Of a DNA stretch of 64,000 bases, positions 6,868 through 16,409 are shown piece after piece (the stretch's first letter is position 1; each line of letters starts with the position of its first letter). The notes under the pieces were generated by a model, which saw only the letters and a program-made list of their open reading frames with translations, searched no databases and was not told the DNA's origin. The position numbers and the translations under genes are program-made. This DNA is from Reyranellaceae bacterium (lineage in GTDB: Bacteria > Pseudomonadota > Alphaproteobacteria > Reyranellales > Reyranellaceae): assembly GCA_022844045.1 (NCBI GenBank), contig JALHMM010000001.1:1-64000 (forward strand), in the 5' to 3' direction.

Positions 6868-9800
6868 TCACTCCGCCGGTTTGGGATTCGCGCCGCCCTG
6901 GGCCTTGGCGCGCTCGTCGGCGCTGCGGCCGCCGAAGCGGCGCTTCGACCAGATGGTGACGCGATCGATATAGACCAGCACCACCGGCACCACGACCAGG
7001 GTCAGGATAGTCGAGCTGATCAGCCCGCCGATCACCGCGTGCGCCATCGGCGCGCGCTGTGCGCCGCCTTCGCCCAGGCCCAGCGCCAGCGGCACCATGC
7101 CGAAGATCATGGCGATGGTGGTCATCAGGATCGGTCGCAGCCGGATGGTGCCGGCCTCGATCAGCGCCTCCCTGATGGGCAGGCCGCGGCCGCGCGCCTG
7201 GTTGGTGAAGTCGACCAGCAGGATGGCGTTCTTGGTCACCAGGCCCATCAGCATGATGAAGCCGATGATGCTGAAGATATTGAGCGTCGTGCCGGCGATC
7301 AGCAGGCCGAGGAAGACGCCGATCAGCGACAGCGGCAGCGACATCATGATGGCGATCGGCTGCAGGAAGGAGCCGAACTGCGAGGCGAGAATCAGGTAGA
7401 TCAGGATGATGGCCAGCGCCAGCGCCTGGATGGCGTAGGCGCCGCTCTCGGCGATGTCCTTGGTCGAGCCGCCGAAGACGAAGCGGTAGCCCGGCGGCAG
7501 CTGCATGGTCGCCAGCGTCTTGTTGAGCTCGGTGCCGACGTCGCCGGAGGAGCGGCCCGAGGCATTGGCGGTGATCTGCACCTCGCGCTGCAGGTCGCGG
7601 CGGTTGATCTGCGAGGCGCCGATGATCGCCTCGATGTCGGCGATCTGGCTGAGCTGCACCATGCGCGGTGAGCCGTCGGCGGCCATCTGCGATGTCGCCA
7701 GCCAGATGCGGTCGAGGTCGTGCTTGCCGGTGCGGTCGGCGGGCGAGAGGCGGACGACGACGTTGTAGTTCTCGTCGTCGGGCGCCTTCCACAGGCTGGT
7801 GTCGTCGCCGGCGAAGAGCGGGCGCAAGGTGCTGGCGATCAGCAGGGTGCCGACACCGAGGTCCGAGGCGACGTCGCGCTTCACCCGCACGTTGAACATC
7901 GGCTTGGCGGCCTTGAGGTTGCGGTCGATATCGACCGCACCGGGGATCTGCGCCAGCTTCGCCATCACCTCCTGCGAGATACGGTCGAGAGTCGCCGTGT
8001 CGGGTCCCTGCAGCGAGATCTGCAGCTGCTTCTGCGCGCCGCCGCCCGGCCCGCCGGGCACGTTGATCGAGTAAGTGACGCCGGGGATCGCCGCCAGGCG
8101 CTCGCGTAGCGGCTGGGCCATCTGCGTCGGCGAGCGCTTGCGCTCCTTGAGCGGCTTGTAGCGGATGTAGACGAAGCCCTGGTTCTTGCCGGGCGAGCCG
8201 CCCGTATTGATCGTGCCGTAGGTATAGGCGACCTCGGGGAATTCGCGGATAGCGGCATCGATCTGCCGCAGCTTCGCCGAGGTGTATTCCAGCGATGAGC
8301 CGACCGGCGTTTCGAATGTCACGGCGTGCTCGCCGAGATCGGCCTCGGGCACGAACTCCACGCCGATGAAGCGCACCAGGCCGAAGCTGCCGAAGAAGCT
8401 GACCATGGCGATGATCAGCGTAGTCTTGCGGTGATCGACCGCCCAGCCGACGACGCGGCGATAGCCGGCGTTGAGCTTGTCCTGCGCCTTTTCCATCAGG
8501 CGCGCGAAGCGGCCGCCGCCACCATGCGCCTGCGGGTCGTACCAGACGCTCGACAGCATGGGATCGAGGGTAAAGGAGACGAACAGCGAGATCAGCACCG
8601 CGGCGGCCACGGTGATGCCGAACTGGAAGAAGAAGCGGCCGATGATGCCGCCCATGAAGGCCACCGGCAGGAACACCGCGAGGATGGTGAAGGTGGTCGC
8701 CAGCACCGCCAGGCCGATCTCCTCGGTGCCCTTGATCGCCGCCTCGCGGTGCGAGGCGCCGGCGGCCAGATGACGCGTTATGTTCTCGCGCACGACGATG
8801 GCGTCGTCGATCAGGATGCCGATCGACAGGCTGAGCGCCATCAAGGTCAGCACGTTGAGCGTGAATCCAAAGGCCGCCAGCGCCATGAAGGCGCCGAGCA
8901 CCGAGACCGGCAGGGCGAGGCCGGTGATCACCGTGCTGCGCCAGGAATGCAGGAAGAGGAAGACGATCAGGATGGTGAGCACGCCACCCTCGATCAGCGT
9001 GCTCTGCACGTTGTCGACCGAGTTGCGGATGCCGCGCGAGGTGTCGCGCACGATGTCCAGGGTCACGTCGACGGGGATGCCGCCCTGGCGCAACTCCTCG
9101 ACCGCGCGGCGCACGCCATTGGCGACGTCGATGGTGTTGGCGCCCTGCACCTTGACCACATCGATCGCCATGGCGCGCTCGCCGTTGAGAAGGGCGGTGG
9201 TCTCCAGCTCCTGCTCGCCGTCGACGATGGTCGCGACCTGGCCGAGATAGACCGGCGCGCCGCCGCGACGGGCGACGATGATGTCGGCGAAACGCTGCGG
9301 GTCGACGACGCGGCCGTCGATCTGGATCACGCGGTCGTTGTTGCCGCGGGTGACGTTGCCGGCGGGGAAGTTCTGGTTCTCGTTGCGGATCGCGGTCTGC
9401 ACCTCGTTGACGCCAATGCGCAGCGCCTGCATGCGCTCGGGATTGAGGTAGATGTTGATCTGCCGCTTGACGCCGCCGACGATGGTGGCGCGGCCGACGC
9501 CGCGCACGTTCTCGATGCGCTTGAGGATGGTGCGGTCGGTGATGGTGGTCAGGTCGCGCAGGCTGCGCACATCGGAGCGCACGGCGATCGAGATGATCGG
9601 CTGGTCGTCGGGATTGAAGCGCTGGATCAGCGGTTCCTTGACCTCCTCGCGGAATCCGGCGCGCACCTGCTGCACCTTCTCGCGCACATCCTGCGCGGCT
9701 TGCGCGACCGATACCGACAGCTCGAACTCGGCGATCACTAGCGAGCGGCCCTCGAAGGACCGTGACGTCAGCGTCTTCAGACCGGCGATCGAATTGACCG

Positions 9801-10008
9801 CCTCCTCGATCTTGCGCGTGATCTCACTCTCGACCGTCTCCGGCGCGGCGCCGGGATAGTCGATGCTGACGACGACGATCGGGAATTCGACGTTGGGGAA
9901 CTGGTCGATGCCGAGCTGGCGGTACGAGAACAGGCCGAGCACCATCAGCGCCACCATCATCATGGTGGCGAAGACCGGATTGTCGACGGCGATGCGCGTC
10001 AGGCGCAT
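6868..10008 (-). CDS. RND efflux inner-membrane transporter (AcrB/MdtB type)
   Basis: A 1046-residue HAE1-type RND pump with the usual twelve-helix plan and two large periplasmic loops. TM4 carries the proton-relay aspartates in [12 protein letters not shown]. The N-terminus ([20 protein letters not shown]) and C-terminal helices are standard. It would form the inner-membrane part of a tripartite drug or metabolite exporter with the membrane-fusion protein encoded directly upstream. No outer-membrane channel gene is present, so a TolC homologue elsewhere is needed. It is the third gene of the tetR-MFP-RND operon, and a family B palindrome separates it from the MFP gene. Confidence 0.95.
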   Translation of the reverse strand: MRLTRIAVDNPVFATMMMVALMVLGLFSYRQLGIDQFPNVEFPIVVVSIDYPGAAPETVESEITRKIEEAVNSIAGLKTLTSRSFEGRSLVIAEFELSVSVAQAAQDVREKVQQVRAGFREEVKEPLIQRFNPDDQPIISIAVRSDVRSLRDLTTITDRTILKRIENVRGVGRATIVGGVKRQINIYLNPERMQALRIGVNEVQTAIRNENQNFPAGNVTRGNNDRVIQIDGRVVDPQRFADIIVARRGGAPVYLGQVATIVDGEQELETTALLNGERAMAIDVVKVQGANTIDVANGVRRAVEELRQGGIPVDVTLDIVRDTSRGIRNSVDNVQSTLIEGGVLTILIVFLFLHSWRSTVITGLALPVSVLGAFMALAAFGFTLNVLTLMALSLSIGILIDDAIVVRENITRHLAAGASHREAAIKGTEEIGLAVLATTFTILAVFLPVAFMGGIIGRFFFQFGITVAAAVLISLFVSFTLDPMLSSVWYDPQAHGGGGRFARLMEKAQDKLNAGYRRVVGWAVDHRKTTLIIAMVSFFGSFGLVRFIGVEFVPEADLGEHAVTFETPVGSSLEYTSAKLRQIDAAIREFPEVAYTYGTINTGGSPGKNQGFVYIRYKPLKERKRSPTQMAQPLRERLAAIPGVTYSINVPGGPGGGAQKQLQISLQGPDTATLDRISQEVMAKLAQIPGAVDIDRNLKAAKPMFNVRVKRDVASDLGVGTLLIASTLRPLFAGDDTSLWKAPDDENYNVVVRLSPADRTGKHDLDRIWLATSQMAADGSPRMVQLSQIADIEAIIGASQINRRDLQREVQITANASGRSSGDVGTELNKTLATMQLPPGYRFVFGGSTKDIAESGAYAIQALALAIILIYLILASQFGSFLQPIAIMMSLPLSLIGVFLGLLIAGTTLNIFSIIGFIMLMGLVTKNAILLVDFTNQARGRGLPIREALIEAGTIRLRPILMTTIAMIFGMVPLALGLGEGGAQRAPMAHAVIGGLISSTILTLVVVPVVLVYIDRVTIWSKRRFGGRSADERAKAQGGANPKPAE

Positions 10009-10023
10009 GGCGCAACTCCCACC

Positions 10024-10124
10024 GTCGTCCTGAGCGCAGCGAAGGACCTCGCGGTATCGCGATCACAGATGGGCAGCGCGTCCTTGACCACGACCGCGAG
10101 GTCCTTCGCTGCGCTCAGGACGAC
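10024..10124. repeat. Intergenic palindrome, family B
   Basis: An inverted pair of hairpin units with outer stem GTCCT/AGGAC, tandem GA/GA mismatches and a GCA loop in CCTGAGCGCAGCGAAGG. The arms are extended by ACCTCGCGGT. It lies between the MFP and RND genes of one operon, so it is transcribed as part of the mRNA and could modulate the downstream gene. Confidence 0.9.
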
Positions 10125-10129
10125 AGTAG

Positions 10130-11254
10130 TCATGGCGCGGCCTGTACCTTCACGGCCTGGCCGGGCTTCAGGCCGGGCAGGGGGGCGACGACGAGCTGCG
10201 TGCCGGCGGCGACGCCGCCGATCTCCACGAGGTCCGCCCGCGGCCAGACGCGGCCCGGCGTGACGGCCTGGCGCGCCAGGGCGCCATCACGCACGACGAG
10301 CACGAAGTCGCCGGCCTCGTCCTTGCGCAACGCGGTGGGCGGCACGGCCAGCGCCTGCGCCGCTTCGGCGACGACGACGCGGCCCGACGTGAACAGGCCG
10401 CCGCGCAACGCCTCGTCGCGATCGAGAATCTCGACGAAGACCAAGACCGAGCGCGAGCCGCTTTGCGTCGCGGGGCTGATGCGCGCGATGCGCGCCCTGA
10501 AATCACGCTCGCCGAAGCCCTCGACCTGCACGCGCGCCGCCATGTCGACGCGCAGGCGCACGACGTCGGCGGCCGGCACCTGCGCCGCGACTTCCATCCG
10601 CGAGGTGTCGAGCAATGTCAGGATCCGGCCGTCGACCGGCAGCGATTCACCGGGATTGGCCAGGCGTTCGCCGATCACGCCGGCGAACGGCGCCACGACC
10701 ACCGCGTCGGTCAGCGCCTTGCGCGCGAGCTCGACCTGGGCTTCGGCGACGGCGATCTGCGCCTTCTTGGCGTCGGCCACGGCATTGGCCTGATCCAGCG
10801 CCGCGCGCGACACCACGCGCTGCTGCGCCAGCGCGGTCTTGTTGGCGCGATCCTGCTCGGCCCATTCCGCATCGGCGCGCGCCGCCTCCAGCGCCGCTAC
10901 CCGCTCGCGCACGCGCGCCTCGAGCTCGATCGTCTCGAACCTCGCCAGCGCCTGGCCCGCTGTTACACGATCGCCCTCGCGCACCAGCACCTCGGCCAGG
11001 CGCGCGGAAATGCGGGACTTCACGGTGGTCTGGTCGACCGGTTGGGTCGAGCCGGTGAAGCGCAGCGTCTCGCGCAGGCGCTGCGGCTGAAGGGTGGCGA
11101 CCTCGGCGGCCGCCAGCTCGATCGGGCGCGGCGCCGGCGGCATCTTGGCCGCGGTCTGCGAGCTGGCGTTGGGTGGCCGCGCGACGATGAAGGCGCCGGC
11201 GCCGGCCACGAGCACGCCGGCGGCGATCAGGACGATAAGGCGAAGGGTCTTCAT
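10130..11254 (-). CDS. Efflux RND transporter periplasmic adaptor (membrane fusion protein)
   Basis: A 374-residue HlyD/AcrA-type adaptor. An N-terminal hydrophobic anchor (about residues 5-25, without a clear lipobox) is followed by the lipoyl half-motif around VKSRISARLAEVLVREGDRV, a coiled-coil hairpin rich in Ala and Glu, and the second half around AVVVAPFAGVIGERLANPGE. It bridges the RND pump to an outer-membrane channel. Its ATG overlaps the tetR stop (ATGA, 11251-11254), showing tight coupling with the regulator. Confidence 0.93.
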   Translation of the reverse strand: MKTLRLIVLIAAGVLVAGAGAFIVARPPNASSQTAAKMPPAPRPIELAAAEVATLQPQRLRETLRFTGSTQPVDQTTVKSRISARLAEVLVREGDRVTAGQALARFETIELEARVRERVAALEAARADAEWAEQDRANKTALAQQRVVSRAALDQANAVADAKKAQIAVAEAQVELARKALTDAVVVAPFAGVIGERLANPGESLPVDGRILTLLDTSRMEVAAQVPAADVVRLRVDMAARVQVEGFGERDFRARIARISPATQSGSRSVLVFVEILDRDEALRGGLFTSGRVVVAEAAQALAVPPTALRKDEAGDFVLVVRDGALARQAVTPGRVWPRADLVEIGGVAAGTQLVVAPLPGLKPGQAVKVQAAP

Positions 11255-11892
11255 GGGCGTAACCCCGCGAGGACTAGATCGAGATGGGCGTCATGGAACG
11301 CGTCAGCGGTCGGGCAGGTGGCGTCGTAGGGCGCCAGCGAGCGACGCCAGATCGCGAACATGGACAGCGGGCTGACGAGCGCGATCACGGTGGAGGGGAT
11401 GTCGGCGATCCGCCGGAACTCGCCGCGCTCGACGCCGCGCTTCAGGACGGTCTCGAACAGGTGGCGACCGCGCTGATCGATCTCCTCCACGAAGTAGCGC
11501 GCCACATCAGGAAACTTTCCGGCCTCGCCGATGACCAGCTTGGTCACGCCGCCGGATGGGCTGTCGTTGAAGGCGCGATAACGATCGAACAGGGCACGCA
11601 GCAGATCGGCGCTGTGACCCTCGAAGCTGGCGACGTATTGCTCGCCCAACGCCAGCGGCTCAAGGATGGCCTCGGCGATCACCGCCTTGAACAGGTCCTC
11701 CTTGCTGCGGAAGTAGAGATACGGGAGGCCCTTGCTGACTCCGGCGGCGCGCGCGACGTCCTCGAGCTTGGTCGCCGCGAATCCTCGCTCAACGAACAGC
11801 TTGAGCGCCGCCTGCACGACCTCGCGCGACCGGTCCTGGGGGCGTCGGACCCGGTTCTGCGTCGGGCTAATGACTGACTGGTCAGTATGCAT
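11251..11892 (-). CDS. TetR/AcrR family transcriptional regulator
   Basis: A 213-residue TetR repressor. The N-terminal helix-turn-helix runs from RSREVVQAALKLFVERGFAA through VARAAGVSKGLPYLYFRSKEDLF, a textbook match. The C-terminal ligand domain has a TetR_C-like part. It heads the efflux operon and presumably represses it. Start: ATG at 11892 (or 11895). An earlier in-frame start would add about 78 unconserved residues. A perfect 14-base inverted repeat that looks like its operator overlaps codons 3-7. Confidence 0.92.
   Translation of the reverse strand: MHTDQSVISPTQNRVRRPQDRSREVVQAALKLFVERGFAATKLEDVARAAGVSKGLPYLYFRSKEDLFKAVIAEAILEPLALGEQYVASFEGHSADLLRALFDRYRAFNDSPSGGVTKLVIGEAGKFPDVARYFVEEIDQRGRHLFETVLKRGVERGEFRRIADIPSTVIALVSPLSMFAIWRRSLAPYDATCPTADAFHDAHLDLVLAGLRP
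11873..11886. promoter_or_regulatory. Candidate TetR operator
   Basis: A perfect inverted repeat, ACTGAC-TG-GTCAGT, which has the shape of an AcrR/TetR half-site pair. It lies inside the first codons of the tetR gene and upstream of the divergent exporter gene, so one site could control both directions. Binding is inferred. Confidence 0.6.
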
Positions 11893-11969
11893 CATGTTAA
11901 CATAGCGGGGTTCACAGCCCGGGCAAGCCTCGGTTTGTGTCATTTGCTGACATCGGGCTAACTGGGGCG

Positions 11970-12725
11970 ATGTTTGCGCCCTTCGCCGAGGAGTTGGCTC
12001 GGCCTGTCCTGTTTCTGGTCCTCGGCACAGCCCTGGTGGCCGGTTTCGTACGCGGCATGGCGGGGTTCGGCGCTGCGCTGATCCTGACGCCGGTCTTCTC
12101 GGCATTCTACACGCCAGCCGTGGCAATTCCGGTTCTAGGCTTCGCGGACTGGGTCATGAGCATGCCGATGGTGCTGAAGTCCTTCCGCCGCTGCGCTTGG
12201 CGCGAAGTCCTGCCGCTGGCCCTGGCGGCGGTCGCGACGGTGCCGCTGGGCAGCTACGTGCTGGCTGCGAGCAGCCCCGACGTGCTGCGCATCGGCATCT
12301 CGATCTTCGTGCTGCTGGCGGTCGCGGCGCTGGCCTCGGGCTGGCGCTATCGCGGCACGCCCTCGATGCCCGTTACCCTGGGCGTCGGCGGCCTGGCCGG
12401 CGTGATGGGTGGCGCGATCGGCATGAGCGGCCCGCCGGTGGTGCTGTTCTGGCTGGGCGGGCAGGCGGACGCCGCCCAGGCGCGCACCAACACCCTGGCG
12501 TTCTTCGGCGTGTCGGCGCTGGCGACCATGACCATGTATGTGGTCAACAACCTGCTGACGGCACGGGTGATCGTGCTGGCCATCATCCTGATGCCGATCT
12601 ACGGGCTTGGCCTGTTCCTCGGCAGCCGCGCCTTCCGCCTGTTGCCCGAGCGCCTCTTCCGCATCATCGCCTTCTCGCTGATCGCGGCGATCTCGGTGGC
12701 GACCCTGGTCGCGGCGGTGGTGTAA
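11970..12725 (+). CDS. TauE/SafE family sulfite/organic-anion exporter-like permease
   Basis: A 251-residue integral membrane protein with about eight hydrophobic helices and the TauE/SafE layout: a short GFVRGMAGFGAALILTP first repeat and a second repeat GLAGVMGGAIGMSGPPVVLF. These proteins move sulfite, sulfonates or other small anions, or supply sulfur intermediates. ATG at 11970 is preferred for the preceding GGGGC. A GTG at 11937 would add 11 residues. It is divergent from the tetR efflux operon and only 12 bases ahead of the 2OG oxygenase gene. Confidence 0.85.
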   Translation: MFAPFAEELARPVLFLVLGTALVAGFVRGMAGFGAALILTPVFSAFYTPAVAIPVLGFADWVMSMPMVLKSFRRCAWREVLPLALAAVATVPLGSYVLAASSPDVLRIGISIFVLLAVAALASGWRYRGTPSMPVTLGVGGLAGVMGGAIGMSGPPVVLFWLGGQADAAQARTNTLAFFGVSALATMTMYVVNNLLTARVIVLAIILMPIYGLGLFLGSRAFRLLPERLFRIIAFSLIAAISVATLVAAVV

Positions 12726-12736
12726 TCATCAAGACG

Positions 12737-13402
12737 ATGACCTCGCACCGGCTGTTCCCGACCCTGATCTATCGCGCGCCGCTCAAGGCGGGCTCGCTCA
12801 CGCGCTTCAACCAGACGCTGCTCGACGAAGCCCACGCGATGGCGCTGGACGATCACGTCGGGCGCCGCTGGTCGGCTAAGCACTATCTCGGTGGCTACAC
12901 CAGCTATGGCTCGCTGGTGCAGCTGCATCGCATCTCCTCGACCTTCGCCGCGCTGGAGCGGGCGATGGCGCCGCATGTGCAGCGCTTCGTGCGGGAGCTG
13001 GCCTACGACATGCGGGGACGCGCGCTTGTCATGACCGACTGCTGGGTCAACGTCATGCCGGCGCGCACCGTGCACAGCCTGCATCTGCATCCGCTGTCGT
13101 TCATCAGCGGCACTTACTACGTGCGGACGCCGCCGGGCAGCCCGGCGCTGAAGTTCGAGGATCCGCGCCTGTCGAAGATGATGGCGGCGCCGCCGCGCCA
13201 GGCGAAGGCGGCACAGGCGATGCGATCCTTCGTCGAGTTTCCCGCCGAGGCCGGCACCTTGATCCTGTTCGAGAGCTGGCTGCGTCACGAGGTGCCGCCG
13301 GGCGAGATCGACGGCGAGCGCGTGTCGATCAGCGTCAACTACGCGTGGCGCGACTTGTCTGCCGACAAGATCGGCGTTGCCCGACGCAAGCGCCGGGCCT
13401 AG
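12737..13402 (+). CDS. Putative 2OG-Fe(II) oxygenase (TIGR02466-like)
   Basis: A 221-residue protein of the double-stranded beta-helix oxygenase type. The segment LHLHPLSFISGTYYVRTPPG matches the family's H-containing motif, FEDPR supplies the acid, and FESWLRHEVPPGE the second His, followed by GERVSISVNY with the Arg that binds 2-oxoglutarate. All elements needed for an iron- and 2-oxoglutarate-dependent hydroxylase appear present. The target is unknown. Its start is 11 bases after the TauE gene, so the two may be one transcript. Confidence 0.85.
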   Translation: MTSHRLFPTLIYRAPLKAGSLTRFNQTLLDEAHAMALDDHVGRRWSAKHYLGGYTSYGSLVQLHRISSTFAALERAMAPHVQRFVRELAYDMRGRALVMTDCWVNVMPARTVHSLHLHPLSFISGTYYVRTPPGSPALKFEDPRLSKMMAAPPRQAKAAQAMRSFVEFPAEAGTLILFESWLRHEVPPGEIDGERVSISVNYAWRDLSADKIGVARRKRRA

Positions 13403-13416
13403 AGCGACGTTCTCGC

Positions 13417-13481
13417 TGTCATCCCGAGCGCAGCGAGGGATCTAGGGACAGCCTGGATCCCTCGCTGCGCTCGGGATGACA
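13417..13481. repeat. Intergenic palindrome, family B
   Basis: Two inverted copies of ATCCCGAGCGCAGCGAGGGAT. Each folds as an ATCCC/GGGAT stem, tandem GA/GA mismatches, a GC pair and a GCA loop. It lies between the 2OG oxygenase gene and the phzF-like gene. Confidence 0.92.
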
Positions 13482-13539
13482 GCGTATGTGGTCGTCGCGA
13501 GGCATGCCGTAGTCGCCTCACGACAAGGGAGGCGAGGCG

Positions 13540-14415
13540 ATGCCGCTGAAGTTCAAGCAGGTCGACGTGTTCACCGCGACGCCGTTCAAGGGCAATCCGG
13601 TCGCCGTGGTTTTCGGCGCCGACGGCCTCGACACGGCGCAGATGCAGCGCATCGCGCACTGGACCAATCTTTCCGAGACGACGTTTCTGCTCAAGCCGAC
13701 GCAGGCGGGTGCCACCCATCGCGTGCGCATCTTCACGACGCGGTCGGAGCTGCCCTTCGCCGGGCATCCGACCTTGGGCACGGCGCACGCCGCGATCGAA
13801 GGCGGTGTGGTGACGCCCAAAGACGGCAAGCTTTTGCAGGAATGCAAGGTGGGCCTGGTCGGGCTGACCGTGGCGGGCGAGGGCGCGCATCGCATCATTA
13901 CGCTCGACTTGCCGAGCACGAAGTCACGCGTCCTCGACGCCCGGGAGATCGCCGAGATGGAAGCGGTGCTGGGCGCGCCGGTCGTGCACGAGCCGGCGCC
14001 ACGGGTGATCGATGTCGGCCCGAAATGGATCACGGCGCTGATGAAGGATGCCGCCGCGGTACGCGCGGTGAAGCCGGACCTCGTGCGCATGCCGGCCTTC
14101 GAGAAGACGGTCGGCGGCACGGGCGTGGTCATCTTCGGCCGTCACGCCAACGGCGGTTCCGCCGCCGTCGAGGTCCGCGCCTTCGCGCCGTCCGACGACA
14201 TGCCGGAGGATCCGGTATGCGGCAGCGGCAATGGCTGCGTCGCCGTGTTCATCCGCGACAGCGGGCTGATCGACGCGATCGGCCGCAGCTACGCCGCCTC
14301 ACAAGGCTTCTGCGTCGGCCGCGACGGCCGCATATCGGTCGACATCGCCGCCGATGGCGCGGTGAAGCTCGGCGGCCATTGCGTGACCGTCGTCGACGGC
14401 TCCATCGCCGCGTGA
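13540..14415 (+). CDS. PhzF family isomerase/epimerase-like protein
   Basis: A 291-residue PhzF-fold protein made of two diaminopimelate-epimerase-like halves. The general acid/base Glu is in NLSETTFLL, and the ELPFAGHPTLG and DPVCGSGNGCVAVF motifs, which close each half of the active site, are present. PhzF itself isomerises trans-2,3-dihydro-3-hydroxyanthranilate in phenazine synthesis, but most relatives have unknown substrates, and nothing nearby indicates phenazines. Start: ATG after GGGAGGCGAGGCG, a good ribosome site. The gene is followed by a family A' palindrome. Confidence 0.88.
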   Translation: MPLKFKQVDVFTATPFKGNPVAVVFGADGLDTAQMQRIAHWTNLSETTFLLKPTQAGATHRVRIFTTRSELPFAGHPTLGTAHAAIEGGVVTPKDGKLLQECKVGLVGLTVAGEGAHRIITLDLPSTKSRVLDAREIAEMEAVLGAPVVHEPAPRVIDVGPKWITALMKDAAAVRAVKPDLVRMPAFEKTVGGTGVVIFGRHANGGSAAVEVRAFAPSDDMPEDPVCGSGNGCVAVFIRDSGLIDAIGRSYAASQGFCVGRDGRISVDIAADGAVKLGGHCVTVVDGSIAA

Positions 14416-14422
14416 AGATTTT

Positions 14423-14577
14423 CCTTCTCCCCGCGAAGGCGGGGAGAAGGTGCCAAGCGTTAGCGAGGCGGATGAGGGGGCTTCCTCGCGCAACGACAAC
14501 GACCTGTGTTGTCGAGACTCCGCGAAGCCCCTCATCCGCCCTTCGGGCACCTTCTCCCCGCCTTCGCGGGGAGAAGG
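14423..14577. repeat. Intergenic palindrome, family A'
   Basis: A long inverted repeat bordered by CCTTCTCCCCGCGAAGGCGG-type arms. The inner hairpins differ: GCC-AA-GC-GTTA-GC-GA-GGC on the left and GCCC-GAA-GGGC on the right. It lies between the convergent phzF-like and rplI genes. Confidence 0.9.
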
Positions 14578-14581
14578 GCAA

Positions 14582-14612
14582 ACGAAAAGGCCCCGGTCTT
14601 GCGACCGGGGCC
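14582..14612 (-). terminator. Rho-independent terminator of rpsF-rpsR-rplI
   Basis: On the minus strand a perfect 10-bp stem, GGCCCCGGTC-GCAA-GACCGGGGCC, is followed by TTTTCGTTT, a classical intrinsic terminator 30 bases past the rplI stop. Confidence 0.88.
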
Positions 14613-14642
14613 TCGACGCGTCGTCCGCGATAAAGCGGGCGG

Positions 14643-15287
14643 CTACTTCTTCTCGGCGTCCTCGGCCGGCGGCTGCTCGGCATCCGGCTGATCGTCGGCC
14701 GGCTTGTCGAACAGCGCCTGGGCCGCGGCCTCGGCGGCGGCCTGGGCCAGCGCCGCTTCCTGCGCCGCGCGATCGGTCTCGGCCATGATCACGCCGCCCT
14801 TGGCCTGGAACTCCGCCTCGTCGGCCGAGCGCGCGATGTTGGCGTTGATCTCGACCACCACCTCGGGATGCAGGTGGACCTGCACCTTGTGCACGCCCAG
14901 CGACTTGATCGGCTTGGGCAGCTCGACCTGCGAGCGTTCGATCTTCACCGACTTGTTGCCGCCGCTGGTGGCGGCGGCCTCGGCGATGTCGCGCGCCGTG
15001 ACCGAGCCATAGAGCTGCAGGCTTTCCGACGCCTGGCGGATCAGCACGACCTGGAAGCCGGCCATCTGCGCGGCGACCGCTTCGGCCTCCTGCTTGCGCT
15101 TGAGGTTGTTGGCCTCGAGGTCCTTGCGGCGGCTGTCGAAGTACTTCTTGTTGTCCGCGGTGGCGCGCAGCGCCTTCTTCTGCGGCAGCAGGAAGTTGCG
15201 GGCGAAGCCGGGCTTCACCTTCACGACGTCGCCCATCTGGCCGAGCTTGGGAACCCGCTCGAGCAGGATGACTTGCACGTTTGCCAT
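14643..15287 (-). CDS. rplI: 50S ribosomal protein L9
   Basis: A 214-residue L9. The N-terminal ribosome-binding domain begins with [35 protein letters not shown]. The connecting helix and the C-terminal domain, to about residue 150, follow. The last 50 or so residues form an acidic, Ala/Pro/Asp/Glu-rich tail not found in the 149-residue E. coli protein; longer tails are usual in alphaproteobacteria. It is the last gene of the rpsF-rpsR-rplI operon. Confidence 0.97.
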   Translation of the reverse strand: MANVQVILLERVPKLGQMGDVVKVKPGFARNFLLPQKKALRATADNKKYFDSRRKDLEANNLKRKQEAEAVAAQMAGFQVVLIRQASESLQLYGSVTARDIAEAAATSGGNKSVKIERSQVELPKPIKSLGVHKVQVHLHPEVVVEINANIARSADEAEFQAKGGVIMAETDRAAQEAALAQAAAEAAAQALFDKPADDQPDAEQPPAEDAEKK

Positions 15288-15301
15288 GGTGTCCTCCCGC
15301 C

Positions 15302-15562
15302 CTAGCGTGTGATCACGTAGGGGAGCAGGCCAAGGAAGCGGGCGCGCTTGATCGCGTTGGCGAGCTCACGCTGCTTCTTGGTCGACACCGCCGTGATGCG
15401 GCTCGGCACGATCTTGCCGCGCTCGGAGATGAACCGGCTGAGCAGGCGCACATCCTTGTAGTCGATCTTCGGCGCGTTGGCGCCGGAGAACGGGCAGGAC
15501 TTGCGCCGGCGCACGAACGGGCGACGGGCTCCGCCGCCGCCACCACCACCACCCATGCTCAT
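15302..15562 (-). CDS. rpsR: 30S ribosomal protein S18
   Basis: An 86-residue S18 with the core [20 protein letters not shown] and [21 protein letters not shown], ending LPYVITR. The N-terminus has a glycine run ([11 protein letters not shown]). It pairs with S6 on the small subunit. The start codon overlaps the rpsF stop by four bases. The run of Gly and Arg codons makes the 5' end GC-rich. Confidence 0.97.
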   Translation of the reverse strand: MSMGGGGGGGGARRPFVRRRKSCPFSGANAPKIDYKDVRLLSRFISERGKIVPSRITAVSTKKQRELANAIKRARFLGLLPYVITR

Positions 15563-16014
15563 ACGGCTTCTCCTTCACCTTCGGCGGGGCCGCCCTCGCG
15601 CGCGAAGCGCGGGCGCTCACCACGATCGCCGCGATCGCCACGGTCACCGCGATCGCCGAAGCGGTCGCCGCGGCCACGGCGCTCGCCGCCTTCGCTCTTG
15701 CGCATCATCGCCGAGGGACCTTCCTCGAGCTCGTCGACGCGCACGGTGATGTAGCGGATGATGTCTTCGTTGATCGACATCGTGCGCTCCAGCTCCTTCA
15801 CGGCAGCCGCGGGGGCGTCGATGTTCATCAGGGTGTAGTGGCCCTTGCGGTTCTTCTTCATGCGGAAGGACAGCTGGCGCAGGCCCCAGTATTCCTTCTT
15901 GGTCACCTGGCCGCCAAGGCCGGTGACCAGATCAGCGAACTGGGTAGTCAGGGTTTCAACCTGGGTCGTCGCGACGTCCTGACGTGCGACGAACACGTTT
16001 TCATACAGAGGCAT
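15559..16014 (-). CDS. rpsF: 30S ribosomal protein S6
   Basis: A 151-residue S6. Residues 1-95 match the family ([34 protein letters not shown]). Beyond that the sequence is a positively charged tail with repeated RGD units ([14 protein letters not shown]), then an acidic end. The tail is an extension relative to E. coli S6 and probably touches rRNA or other proteins; that is inference. Start at 16014 has AAGGAGCTCC ahead of it. First gene of the operon with rpsR and rplI. Confidence 0.97.
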   Translation of the reverse strand: MPLYENVFVARQDVATTQVETLTTQFADLVTGLGGQVTKKEYWGLRQLSFRMKKNRKGHYTLMNIDAPAAAVKELERTMSINEDIIRYITVRVDELEEGPSAMMRKSEGGERRGRGDRFGDRGDRGDRGDRGERPRFAREGGPAEGEGEAV

Positions 16015-16036
16015 GGAGCTCCTTACGGCTGTTTGT

Positions 16037-16064
16037 GACCCGGAGTCAGGTGACCGGCCGGGTC
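16037..16064 (-). promoter_or_regulatory. Candidate S6:S18 leader hairpin
   Basis: The rpsF leader has a 7-bp stem, GACCCGG/CCGGGTC, with a 14-base loop that contains CCGGTCACC. It ends about 20 bases before the start codon. Leaders of rpsF in many bacteria carry a hairpin bound by S6:S18 for autoregulation. This hairpin is in the right place but the match to that motif is not proven. Confidence 0.4.
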
Positions 16065-16161
16065 TAGCCGAGCAGCGCACCCGCCGACGCCCTTTGGGCC
16101 TTGGTGGGTTGAAGCCGATCGGCAAGGAGCCGCCGGGCTTTAGTCCCAGCGGAAGGGCGCG

Positions 16162-16189
16162 CTTATACACCATGGTGCCGGCGGCGCAA
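16162..16189 (-). promoter_or_regulatory. Candidate sigma-70 promoter of rpsF
   Basis: Minus strand TTGCGC (16184-16189), a 16-base spacer, and TATAAG (16162-16167). Placement gives a leader of about 140 bases for rpsF. Found by eye only. Confidence 0.45.
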
Positions 16190-16409
16190 CCCCGTCGCGG
16201 TCCTTGGGCTTTCTCGTTCTCCCCCGCCTTCGCACGGACAAGGGAAGAACGACATAGGGGACAGTCCTGCCATCCCGGACGAGGCTCTACCAAATCCTCA
16301 AAACTCGTGTATAAAGTCATTCCTATATTGATGAATTGATTCTTCGACATTGATTTTGGGGACGCGCCGTTAGGCGCGACGATACTCCCGGAAAGGCTTT
16401 GCGTACGCC

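Larger units (their letters stand above)
16015..16409. other. Non-coding divergent control region
   Basis: About 395 bases between rpsF and the secreted-protein gene with no convincing gene. It holds the rpsF leader hairpin and a candidate rpsF promoter. It also contains a clearly AT-richer patch at about 16285-16350 that probably includes promoters, possibly for both directions. I see no repeat element here. Confidence 0.6.

Noticed and set aside
5678-7792. 704-codon open frame on the minus strand
   Set aside because: Lies opposite the Rieske gene and in another frame of the RND gene. Composition typical of a shadow frame.
8326-9741. 471-codon open frame opposite the RND gene
   Set aside because: Composition (Asp/Gly/His/Arg) and complete overlap with the RND transporter indicate a shadow.
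13400-13540. Possible tRNA or small RNA gene in the gaps between genes
   Set aside because: I looked for cloverleaf and T-loop sequences in this and other gaps and saw none.
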